A stretch of DNA of 64,000 bases, taken from contig JBAIZL010000428.1 in NCBI GenBank assembly GCA_036971475.1, positions 1,009,501 through 1,073,500 on the forward strand. The letters run 5' to 3'. The stretch's first letter is position 1. Each line of letters begins with the position of its first letter. The position numbers were made by a program, and so were the translations under genes. Below, piece by piece: positions 25,862-37,344 of this stretch. A model generated the notes under the pieces. The model did not search any database, was not told the origin of the DNA, and was given only the letters and a program-made list of their open reading frames with translations. The stretch comes from Prosapia bicincta. Lineage: Eukaryota; Arthropoda; Insecta; Hemiptera; Cercopidae.

Positions 25862-25985
25862 AATGAGACACATCTTCCGAAACAGCAGTCCTCAACAAAT
25901 ATAAGTATGTGCTACTATAGGCAAATTTGTAAATATTTACAAGTGTTTTAGTGAAACTAGTAGCTCACATCAAGATGAAATCAAC
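25862..25985. repeat. Partial copy of the foldback/hammerhead-like family
   Basis: Contains GAGACACATCTTCCGAAACA and GCTACTATAGGCAA, then AAATATTTACAAGTGTTTTA, GAAACTAGTAGCTCA and a GATGAAATCAACAAATATA tail. It links two blocks that occur separately elsewhere (3.3, 13.6, 30.9, 40.5 kb), so it may be the most complete copy of the unit. Confidence 0.65.
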
Positions 25986-26987
25986 AAATATAGTTCACAC
26001 CCAGAGGCATTTACGCTAATCCATTCATTTTAAAAAATATATCTTGTGCATGAAGATTACAATTGAACGTTCAGTAGCCTACCAAAATTCTGTCATCATT
26101 GGGCTATAGATCTCTTTTCTTTATACTAGGAAAGATATCATATTTAAAATACTACATATAACAGTATTAGTAAAAAACATGGAGCAATTAATCAGTGCCG
26201 GTATACTAAAATTATAACATCAATTTTTTGTTTATTTTATTATTGAAAAATGTTGTTGCTTTATCAATTACTGTAATTGCTTAAGATTACAAAAAGACTT
26301 TATGATTAAATATTTTCAGCATCTGATCAGATTTTGATTTTTCATGAACTGATGAATGTTTTTTTTGAGTCTATTGAAAACCATTAACTTCTACTAGTTA
26401 TTTTGTTTCACCTATAATCAGTTATAGTTAGTCCAGAGAATTAACAATTCAGCAAAGAATAAAAAATCAAATTGCATAATAATATACTTAGAATTAAAAA
26501 ATAATAATTTCTACATAAAATACACTTTAATTTGAAATAATTATTTTGTTGTTGAAACTCTCTCTGGTTACATGTATTGCATTTATTTTTGTAAAGTTAA
26601 CAAGATTTATAAAACTGCCTGTAGCAAAGAATGCTTTTAACCCTACATCGGGCCCAATCTGTCAAATTTGTGTTCACTAATGTGTTACAAATACAACCCG
26701 TTTATTACATTTACTTCATGTTCTATAGAAATTCTATTCAATACATTTGTATGTTCATTAAAAATTTAATTGCATAAAACATAAAAATGAATCTATGTTA
26801 CAAAAGTAGACAAGAAACAAATTTGATTGAGCGCAAAGTATCATCTTGACACTATTACATTATTTTAGCACTGTTATAGATGCATTAACTTTCTAAACTT
26901 TTCTTTTACTATACAAATTTAAAGTTTTGAATCTTATTTAATTTTTTAAAATAAACAATGACAACCAATTAAAATAATATTTATTTC

Positions 26988-27191
26988 TTATTACACTTTT
27001 GCTATTACTTGCGACCAGACTTTTTGTTAACTAAGTTGTTAAATTATTATCTTACACTTGGAGAAAACATTTTCGTCTTACGTGAGGCTGAAGAAGTCAT
27101 AAGACGAAAACGTTCCTCAAGTGTAAGTTAACAATTTAACAACTTAGTTAACAAAAAGTCTGGTCGCAAGTAATAGCAAAAGTGTAATAAG
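26988..27191. repeat. Foldback, ~204 bp, near-palindromic
   Basis: From CTTATTACACTTTTGC on the left to GCAAAAGTGTAATAAG on the right, nearly the whole stretch pairs with itself. Landmarks are the inverted GACCAGACTTTTTGTTAAC blocks. The centre holds a hammerhead-like core (27077-27127). Partial copies lie at 20.0 and 31.0 kb. Confidence 0.8.
27077..27127 (+). ncRNA. Hammerhead-like motif in the 27-kb foldback
   Basis: CTGAAGA (27088-27094), a short hairpin GTC/GAC (loop ATAA), then GAAA (27106-27109) and AACGTT as a minimal stem III. The flanks pair as stem I: CTTACGTGAGG with CCTCAAGTGTAAG, giving two helices around an internal loop. As in the 16-kb copy, one extra base (A27095) sits between core and stem II. 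The short stem II makes activity doubtful. Confidence 0.42.
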
Positions 27192-30100
27192 TAATTTACA
27201 ACCAGCTCGTCATGAACGGCAACAAGATTTTGATATTTAATATTTATTTATTAGAATTTAAAACAAACACAATAGAAAATTTTCATTCACAATAGAAAAG
27301 TGATGAAACCCATAAGGCTGACACATTTTACAAGGTCTTGGTTAGTTTATGTAGGACTAATTTACTAACTGCATATAATAAAAAACTACAAAAATATGAA
27401 AATATAAAATACATACTCGTATATCCGAAAAACAAATTTGATATTTACAAAGAAAGTGTTAAAAGTTGAAAAAGTTACAAATCATATTTTTAAGTAAAGA
27501 GTAGTATATTCTACTAACAGTGAATCATAAACTTTGTGTATATAAGTATACCAGGACGGTGTACTTTTAGACATTAATTGCCTTACACACAAAAATAATT
27601 CTTTCTTTATAATATTGTATCACTTAATTTTTATCACTAGATTTTATTTTTTCTGCACCCAAGAGTAACACTTGGTACAAACCAGTAGCATGAGCAGAAA
27701 AGATACATTTCTCATGCTGACTGCATAGTTTCTTATTCAGTTCTTCATTTTTCACTTCTTTGTCTAGATTACATCTTCATCACTTTCCAACAATTCCACC
27801 TTATATATAGTAATGTTCTTGTCCATTATCAGTCTTATACTTCGTCAATAAATGTTGGAAATTTAGCAACATTGCTTTTGTGAACAGACCTCTCTTAACT
27901 ATCTGATTGTACAATTCATAAGGAAGTATCTGCTTTTTTTTTCTTGGCCGTTTCTATGAAACAACTTTGTTAAGCATTTATTGTCATAGGCATTTATTAA
28001 TAAATCTTTGTCTCAAAAATCTTTAAAGTCTTTTACTACATCTTCCATATGTACATCAAAATATAAGTTTTGTATTAATTCAACAGCAAACAGTCTATTG
28101 AAATAAAAATATCACTCTTTGTTAGTTCTTGCTCTATGCACAAAAATGTAAAGTTATAAATAAATAACTAAAAATATATTTTAAAGTTAGCTCTAGTTAA
28201 ACTTAGCATATACACCTATGACTCACTTCAGATTATCTCTAAAACTTATGTTTGACAAGTGATACAGCGTGTTAGAAATATATAATTATTTTAGTGTTTA
28301 TGTGGTTCTAAGAATATAGACCAGACTATTTCTAAAGGTGAACTTTTCAGTCTCCTATTTAGTCCTAAAAATCTGGAACTATAAAATATGTTTGTAACAC
28401 AGGAACTAAATCAAACTTTAAAAACATGGAAAATAATGTAATATATAACACATGAATAAAAAAGTAACGTAAAATATTAACTGTGAGTACTAGGAAAAAC
28501 TAGAACCTAGGGCAAAATATATCAGTTCGATACAAGTTTACATACACACATTTACAGCAACAATGTCTCAACTACACTAATAGACAGGGGAAAATAATTA
28601 TAGTTGCTGTAGAGGGGATGCTCCCCATTCCCTCATTAAGTGGCAGTTCATAACTAGTAGTCCTACTAGTCATAACTACTAGTTCATAACTACTAGTTAT
28701 TAATTCAATACTGTTGCATCCTATGGAAGATTAATCCAGTCTGATTTTGATCGTGAACGATCAGTAGCAGAGAGCAGTAAAAAGTGGAACTAACAATTAC
28801 AAAAAAGTCATAAAAATTGTCAAAAATTGTCTGTAGTCACAAAAGTCACACTACAGATTAAATGAAAGTGTTTTTATGATTGTATCAAAACAATACTTGA
28901 ATGTATAATGACAGCATAACATGAAAGAAAAAACTACTACTAAAATTCTAACTTGAAAAATAAGAATTTGTAATGAAATTTCACAATATTTGAACATAAC
29001 TATAAAACTTATTTTGTAAACCTATTGTTTATAGTAATTTTTCATGATTATAATTTTATTTATGCTATTGACATATAGTTATGTTGGTGTATAATATTTA
29101 TACAGAATTCACTTTTTGTATTTTAACGCAAATTATTAAATTTTTTAAGAGATAAAATTTACATTAGAAATATTTGTGTGATCAATTTCTCTCATGCCTT
29201 CTCTAATTTGGTGCTATGCTAACTCTTTGATGGGGTGCTTGTGAAAACTATTCTTGGTTTTAGGAGTGTACCATTGTGCTGCCACGTCTTCTTATAAAAT
29301 AATCTGAAATGGCACGAATTCCTTCACTTCAGATAGGAAGAAATAAAACACTTAATAATGCAACTGTGTGCGGATCTAATACTGAAGTTCAAAATCATAC
29401 CACTGTACATACTATTCTAGCTTTACCTTACATGGTTCAATGCTTTGTACTGAAATAGTTTGTAAAATGTACTGAAATAGTATGAAACTTATCTGCTGAG
29501 ATAAATCAACAAGGAGTGCTTTCAGTCACTTCATAATAAGTATTTGAATTATCAAAATAATCATGTTAAAAAACCTCATAATGAATAACTGGTTAAATTG
29601 TAAGTATTGTGGATCATAAAATTGTAAACACAACATATAGGATCAACAACATTGCTATAATGGATTACCACTAATGTGTTTTGAAGTGGGAATTATTTTT
29701 TTTAATTTAAAAAAACAGTTTGTTGCAACTGGCTCGTAAAAAAAAGAGGTTTGGGAGAAAAATAAATTCTGGAAATTCTTTGTGCCATTCAATCTTTGAC
29801 ACCTTTCTCGACAGGCAAGAAATTATGAGGGGACAAATACTACTCAAAAGAATTATTAAAGAACTATACGAAATAACAAACTCTATATATGTTACAGGTT
29901 TAATATTATTTACATTACATGCAAGTTTTATTTATGTAAAATGAGATTAGCAAAATATTATACCAAATAACTTTTTTCGTTTTATTTTCATGAAATACTA
30001 GAGGCAGATTTTTTCCAGGTATTATGAAAGTGGATAAGGTATCTAAATAAACCCTAAAAGCTTACAACAAAGATAAATAAATCCAGTAAGTTATGTTTCT

Positions 30101-30535
30101 ATTCCCCTCTAAACTCCATTTCAAAGCAGGAAGGAAATGTGTGCAGTATTTTATTCTTAAAATCCGTTGCCACCATTTTATTGATTGGGTTGGGATTTCT
30201 GGGTTTCATGAATGTATCAGTATAAAATAACTGAAATAAATCTTGTGTAATATTTAAATTCTATCCTGATTATGATATCTGGGATACTTTGATTTTGAAC
30301 ATTCCCATTGTTTTTACTATAATAATGACCCTGTCTTCTGAACCATATTCATCCTACAGCATATATTTTCTCACACAACTGCATTTTGTATAGTTATTTT
30401 AACACTTTAGATTTGTATGTATACATTTTTGTGCTCACCTTGAAACTGATATTTGGTAACAAATTTGAAAAAAAGCATTTGTAATACTGATTTTCTTTTT
30501 AGTTTGTATTGTAATAAAATCTATATAAATAGGCC
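27192..30535. other. Intergenic, no gene seen
   Basis: AT-rich. A small palindromic cluster of ACTAGT/TAACTAG words is at 28645-28700. The - strand near 27650-28100 has broken coding-like stretches that I could not identify. Confidence 0.5.
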
Positions 30536-30656
30536 TTGTCTGTGACTCTCACCATTGAATGATGCCGTGACCTAGTGCTAAATGCGTCTGCTGAAAAATA
30601 TCAGTAACTAGTGTTTTTTTTGTTACAAAAAAGTGATATCAAATGTGTAATTTAGA
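30536..30656. repeat. Dispersed repeat, copy 2
   Basis: Second copy of the 23.7-kb repeat: TGACCTAGTGCTAAATGCGT, then GAAAAATATCAGTAACTAG and a GTGATATCAA block. Confidence 0.6.
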
Positions 30657-30889
30657 AGAAAAATCTCAAGATGTACAACACAAAAACTGCAAGTTTTATA
30701 TAAATTCTGTTTTAAACGTTTCTATGTTAGATTTAGGAAATCAGAAAATTGGATGAAATAAAAATAATACAAACTGTATGAAAATAATAATATTTGTTAC
30801 GTAAACAAATTAGTAGTGTTTCATACATTGCATTTTTACGGGTAATAGTATGTTTTGATTTCAGGAAAAATTAAATTAAAATTATAACT

Positions 30890-31165
30890 AAAACACGTAA
30901 ATATTTACAAGTGTTTTAGTGAAACTAGTAGCTCATGTGAAAATGGAATCAACAAATATAAATTATAAAATAGTAAAACTAAAATCCAGTATTAAATTTT
31001 CTGTGTTTGAAGTGATCTTTCAGAGAGATGTGTAATTATTGCTAATTACACTTTTGCTATTACTTGCGACCAGACTTTTCGTTAACTAAAGGTTGTTAAA
31101 TTGTTAACATACACTTGGGGGAAACGTTTTCGTCTTACGACTTCTTCAGCCTCGTATTTTTTCCG
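30890..31165. repeat. Two adjacent fragments of the foldback families
   Basis: 30895-30958 repeats the AAATATTTACAAGTGTTTTA/GAAACTAGTAGCTCA block of the 25.9-kb copy. 31020-31165 is one arm plus centre of the 27-kb foldback; its - strand carries CTGAAGAAGTCGTAAGAC followed by GAAAACG, the same hammerhead-like core. Confidence 0.65.
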
Positions 31166-32931
31166 CTAGGAATACTGCAGTTGTGCTTCCTGGGTACAAT
31201 TTTTTTGAAAGTTAGAGGTGATGTGATCGAAGAGAGTGTGTGTACACCGAACGTAATGGTCAACAAAATTCAAGAACTACCTTAAATACTGATATCATCA
31301 CAAAATGAAAAAGAGTTGGAGCGGTTAGATTTTCTAAAATTTTGAAACAAAACCAAAACTTTAAATGATTTTTAAGTACAAATAAGAAAGTACACAGTAC
31401 AAGATGTCTAAGTGGTCATGTGGATAAAATTCTCAGTCCAGTGTTTGTCCTGAAACATGTTCAAGCATGGTTTATTTTGTATTTTCACAAACTCACCTCT
31501 CCCCAATTACTGGCTGCTCTACCCCTAAAACCGCCCGTATTATGCTACTAATAACCGAAAAAAATTGCAAATGTATTATAAATCCTAAGATATATACATA
31601 GATAACAGGCTTTTATTTCAATCCATTTTACTTAAACTTGTGTGTTGATATACTAAATTTTATGTTAGTATTTGAGCTCACGAACAAACTGTTTACTTAT
31701 ATTTTATATGTATAAGTATGCTATTATCAAATTAAACCAAATGTATTGATTTTTGAGTTTTCTATGATCCCTATAAAAATTCTAATTCAGGAAATGAACC
31801 CTGTTAACAAGGGTTATAGTTACCCTAGACCCTCATGATGGTTTCTCAGTTTAGTCTATATAGCCTTAGTAGATACCTGATAAGGTGCATGGTTCAGCAT
31901 ATTCGTTCCTCATCTTTAACTCCATGGAAACTTTATAAATGCTACTTAATGTTGCCAATATTTGACAATCTTCTACTTGCTTTTAATTCCAGAGGAACTT
32001 TCTTCTTTTGAATCACATGTTTTCCACTTATGCAGCTTAATCTTCTTACTATACGTTGGTATTAAGGGTAAAAACTGGACTGTAACATCTGTAGAGTGTA
32101 TGTCCATCTCAGGAACTCCATGTTACTGTCTAGGTCATGGGAGTCTGTGTCTTCCACTCTCAAGCTCTTTCCTTTTCACATCATTTATAGCAGAAAACGC
32201 GCCAAATCAAACTATTCATACATATAAAAATATTAAAACTTCCCTAGAAACAGACGACAATTATTTATAAAAAATGGGCAAAGCCGAATTCAATAAATTT
32301 TCGTTTGTAACGTTTGCGAAATTATTAATTTAGTTTTAAATTTTAAGTTTAAGTTTTAGTTTTAAGTTCTAGCTTACAGTTCAGGCGTAATAATAATCGT
32401 CTGTCTGTAACGCTCTTCAAAACTTGAAGATAGAACTCCGTTACATTAAAATACTTTAAAATACAAAGTTAAATCATTTAAACTAGCAGAGTCTCATTAA
32501 ATTAATTTTTAAGGCTTATTAACTTTAAATGCATGGAATTGTGTGCTGGTTAAATAATTACTCTTTTAAATTCAATTAAAGCAATTACACTCATTTTATT
32601 TAACAAAAAAAATAACAAATTATAATCATGATACAAATTTCTAGACATTGCTTCAGTTATGGATTATTGAACATTTAATATTTGACTTATGAATTTTTAC
32701 GTATAGCAATCTATCAATAAATCAATCAATGGCTGAAAATGGATCTGCAATCGAGTTTACTTGCTTTTTTCATAATAAAATTTTATAATTCAAGGTGAAC
32801 ACAAATGCACCAAATGATGCGTAAATTACATTTATGTATATAGGTTGAAACGTTCAAGGTTCATTAATTTGAGTTAAACTGTCTAACATTTTAAATTTTG
32901 CAATAAATCTCTAAAGTCTTAAATCGTCCAC
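31166..32931. other. Intergenic, no gene seen
   Basis: The + strand ORF at 31962-32270 and its - strand shadow show no recognisable motif. AATAAA on the - strand at 32595-32600 could serve the possible exon at 32932-33042. Confidence 0.4.
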
Positions 32932-33042
32932 TTAGCTGTATTCACATGTCGTAGCCTCGCATCCTCCTAGTGGAAAAGTCTCAGGAAATGTCATCGGTAA
33001 CTTCAGCGTCCCATCTTTGTACTTGGTTACGTACGCTGTCTT
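32932..33042 (-). CDS. Possible terminal exon of an unknown - strand gene
   Basis: On the - strand an acceptor-like TTTAG is followed by 36 open codons and TAA. The peptide starts KTAYVTKYKDGTLKLP and ends with FPLGGCEATTC and EYS. Its base composition is clearly more GC-rich than the DNA around it, which favours coding. The two Cys suggest a secreted protein, perhaps an SVWC-like fragment, but I do not recognise the family. The polypyrimidine tract is weak and I found no upstream exon. A GC-rich patch at 33110-33225 may belong to the same unit. Confidence 0.35.
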   Translation of the reverse strand, partial: KTAYVTKYKDGTLKLPMTFPETFPLGGCEATTCEYS

Positions 33043-33599
33043 CTAAACCTTGATTATAACGTGTTTAAGAAAAAGAAGATTACATTAAATTTTGAAAAAT
33101 AAATAAAATTTCCTTGCTCTCGGACACGTCCGTTGCCCTTTACATCTTGGCTAAAAGAGGCCTTAAACTATCGTTGGAAGCAACCTTCCCGACTACCGCG
33201 CATCGCATGTGCGCCGACGTACTTTAATTTACTTGTTTTTTAAACTCTCCGACAGATGTCACTATCAACCAGAGATCTCATTTAGAATATTTCTAATACA
33301 TCACAATTTTTATATAGTTGTATATTGTTACAATTTTTTAATACATTCTCGTTTGTTTTCTGAAATTGCCAATTTAATATGTAACACCATCTAGAGTGTG
33401 TTACACGTTTATCTTTGGTCTATAGGAACTATATTGTCTCAGTCTTCGATCCTTTTAATCGATCAATTCTAGTGACATCTCTGCTTCCCTAATTACCGTT
33501 CTTGTGGCTACAAGCTTTAAGAAGGGTTCTAGTTTACTCAGAATCTGACTGTAATAAGCTTTTTCAGTTCTTCCTCGACTGTAGCAAGGTAGAATGTTA

Positions 33600-33730
33600 T
33601 TGCCCCTGATATTTATTCATGAGCTTTAAACCCTAGAACTTTTTTCATAATTTATATTCTTATATTCTACCTTAGAAAAACGCTGAACCCCTGTTTTTAA
33701 GGTAATGTGTTGTATTTTGCCTATTTTAAT
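33600..33730. repeat. Diverged direct repeat, copy 1
   Basis: Shares ATTTATTCATGAGCTTAAA-like, CTTTTTTCATAAT-like and TTTTTAAGGTA(A/T)(A/T)GTGTTGTA-like blocks with 35115-35260, in the same order. The - strand of both reads a short LKTG-containing peptide in a broken frame, so it may be the remnant of a duplicated coding unit. Confidence 0.45.
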
Positions 33731-35114
33731 TTTCAGGACTTTAGACAAATATGCAACACATTCTTAATGTTTTCCTTATACTCAAGGATGCTTTATTTTC
33801 GCAATGGAAGTGATACAAAGCTATTAACACAATCTTGCTAATTGTATACTATGAAAACCTCTCTAGATCGGTGGTACTATGCCACATTGAACACATAAAG
33901 CTTAAGAGCTGCTTCAGAATGGAAGGACTGTATGCCTTTCAGCAGTTTCCTCTTGCTGCTTTGGAGATTTTGGAAAGATAGTATTGTAATGCTTCTAACG
34001 AATTTCACAAGATTATAATTACTTTACAATCTTTATTCGCCGACCTTTTAATTATAAGGAAAACATCTTATGATCCTTTTCAAGGCCGTGAAAGGTCATA
34101 TATTTCAAAACGTATTATATATTTTGAACTGCAGGGGGCCTAACTCTGGTCTTGCCTACACAGATGACATCAATACAATACGTTTACTATTTGGTAGGAT
34201 GAAGTGATTAGTTTACTCGTCTTCCCACGGGGATACGAAAAATAAGTATAAGAAGAACAAAATGAGTTCACCAAATACGGCAAAGAAAGATGAGAGTTTT
34301 ACGTCAGTGAACTATCTACCGCTTGATCAAAAAGAACTCTCACTATTTCGTTATCATTTGGGGGCATTCTAGTGCATATTGTAAAATGTTGTTTCTGAAC
34401 TGGCAATGTAGGCCTAAAGAAAATTTCGCCGTGTTATATCGTATCCCTCTGTTGCTCTGACGTGAGTTTAAAATACTTGAAAAAGATTTACTGAAAAAAA
34501 ATTTCCAACATGAATATTATATCTCAAAAACGTATAATAATATAAAGTTTCAAACAATTACATTTTTAAACAATTTAATTTTTATATTATTAAAAGATTA
34601 CTTAAGCAACAGCTTCGTTTATCCAGACTAACCGAAATCAGAGGTAATCTGTGGATTGGAAATCCTATTAATCGAGAGAATTTGGACAAGAAAAAAGGCA
34701 ATAAAATTGAAAATTTTAATTATATCTAGAGAGTACTGAAACAAAAATTATAATGTAGAGAAATTTGTGGTGTTTGTATAAAACCCAGGAAGTGTAGACA
34801 CACAAAGCTCTAGAAGTCGAACCTGAGAGCATAGATATTATTATTGTGTATTCCTGCTTGATAGCACTTTTAGTTGGTTGCTTGGCTAGTAACGAAGCAA
34901 TAATTTAAGTCAAAACTGTGCTGTTAGAAAATGATATGATATTCAAGCCCTTATTCTAGACAATCTTTATGTTATTAGAAAATTACCTACAACGATGCTC
35001 TTTTGAAATTTCATATAGTTTCTTTTAAATTAATAAATTAAGAAGTGACATGGATATCGTGAGATTTTGGCGTTAAACTTAATAAATATGTTATGTGTTT
35101 GAATTTGCAATACG

Positions 35115-35260
35115 CCCCGTTGTAATATTACTGACATAGTTATTTATTCACGAGCTTAAAATAATACAACTTTTCTCATAATTCCTGTCCTCATATTCTC
35201 CTTCAAAGAAAAGAATAATTTCCGGTTTTTAAGGTATAGTGTTGTACCTTTCTTCCTTCT
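35115..35260. repeat. Diverged direct repeat, copy 2
   Basis: Counterpart of 33600-33730, about 1.5 kb away in the same orientation. The spacing could fit remnants of long terminal repeats or a tandem duplication; neither is established. Confidence 0.45.
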
Positions 35261-36259
35261 CCTCGGTCTAAACAGGCCGTCCAACAACTGAAGCTAGTTT
35301 CTTTAAAAATATTTATCTGTAAGCGTCGAATATTGTCAGTCACGAATAAGCCTATCACGATGGTAAAACAAATAGTTTTGCCCAATTATTTTTGTATGCG
35401 GAGAGTGCGGTTACAGTGAAATAATTACATTAAAATTAGGCGAGTTTTTAAATATTTATATTAAATTATATTTACAATTACAATATTGTAATTTTTTTCA
35501 GTGTATCAAGTTCTTTACCTCCTACGATGTGCAAATGGTTTAATTTAAATCCTGGCTTCAGTACAAACTCTACGAAGTTTAGCTAATCCAATCACAACAA
35601 TCCAAGGCTTTCTCTGTAATCAGCGTACAAAATTAAACAGACCTGTTACTAAGTTCTCGAAAATTATTCAAATTTTTGTTATAAAATTTAACTTTGTCAA
35701 AATGTTTCTTAAACCTTTCTTCATTTGCACTAAAACGTGTAGTTTTTTTTATTTAGAAAACATGCTAGCAAAGGTTATAGTAAAATTACGTTTTGTTATA
35801 TATTATCTTTTTAATTGAAAAAAGAATTAACCGGAGGTTTAAAAATGTGACTTAATATTTTGTGCTTACTTGATTTTATTTTACACATTTCTTCAAACAA
35901 ACGCCCTGAAAAATATTTGAAATTAAAATTTCGTTACAACATTATTTTCTGTAGGTAAAATATTAATTTAAATATTTTAATTGTTTTATGTTTATTATAA
36001 TAAGTGCTTTTTAAAACATTAACAAATTCATTAATATTGAAATCTTTTATTTACACGATGAGTATCTTTTTAAATTTAATTTATTAAAATTATTTTCTTT
36101 TATAGTCGATTTTCTTAGTTAACAGTCGCGTTAAAATACTTGTTTTAAAAATTCTATACAACAATAATTTTTTAAAATCATATTGTTATAATTATTTTTC
36201 CAGTTGTAGGACTATATCATGTGTATAGGTATGTTTTGTTTTTTCAATAATTTTTATTG

Positions 36260-36262
36260 AAC

Positions 36263-36336
<74 letters not shown>
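36260..36336. repeat. (CA)n(AT)n compound microsatellite
   Basis: CA repeats with one AAAC break pass directly into a long AT tract. Confidence 0.95.
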
Positions 36337-36341
<5 letters not shown>

Positions 36342-37196
36342 TGAGTCCTAAATACACTCTAAAGTAGCTGTTTAATAAACCCTTCAGCAATATGGTATTA
36401 TGCCCTTTTTACATACATTCAAAAAGTCCTCTCATGAATTCAAGTTCTCCAATAAATCCTTGAGTTAGAATGACAATATTTACTTCCGTTAACAAAATCT
36501 ATCGTTCTTTGCTCTAAGCCTTTATTTACATTTTTATTGGAGTGTTCAGTGAAGGTATTAAGGGATAGAGCGAGAAGTGATACAAGTTTTTAAAAACTCA
36601 GTTGTATTTTTATTTTACTTTCTAAAGATAGTCGTATAATAATTTCTAACATTTCTGCAAACTTTGAAGGGACGGAGGGATATATAATTTTTTTTTTAAT
36701 TTGAAAATATAGTAATGTTTTTTTTTAAATTCAACATCCGCTTTTGTGAAAGAATTAAACACGTCTTTCGTAAAATGAAATATACAAAATACTTATTTTA
36801 GGAAACTATTATAAAAAAATGGTAATCGTTCTAATTCTATAATTAGGGATTTGATTCACTACAAGTAATTAAACCGAACCCTTAGTTTGGAAGTTAAAGG
36901 TATTTTAAATCAGCCACAGTCAAGTACCTTCTTATTTATTTCATTTATTGTGATTCGTAGGAAAAGGAATTTTTGATTGAGATACCATAATACTAATTTG
37001 AATATAGTTAAATACAAAAATACGTTTTGTGAAACTAAGTATTTTTAATTTTACAAATCGAAAAAGGAGATTAAGTAGAGTTTTCTATCCACAATTTAAG
37101 GCTATACCAGTATAATATTTTGAAAAAAAAGTCAAACAAGCATTTTAGACTATTGTATGCTTGATATTGACATCACATTTTAACGAAAAACAAGCG

Positions 37197-37227
<31 letters not shown>

Positions 37228-37261
37228 CTATACCCATAAACACACACACACCTACTCAGAA

Positions 37262-37340
<79 letters not shown>
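37197..37340. repeat. (CA)n microsatellite
   Basis: Three CA tracts with short interruptions; the last, from about 37262, is the longest. Confidence 0.95.

Positions 37341-37344
<4 letters not shown>

Noticed and set aside
27650..28100. Coding-like - strand stretches
   Set aside because: Broken by many stops and frames and I could not relate them to any family.
31962..32270. 102-residue + strand ORF
   Set aside because: No homology recognisable, no splice or promoter context, and its opposite strand is similarly open.
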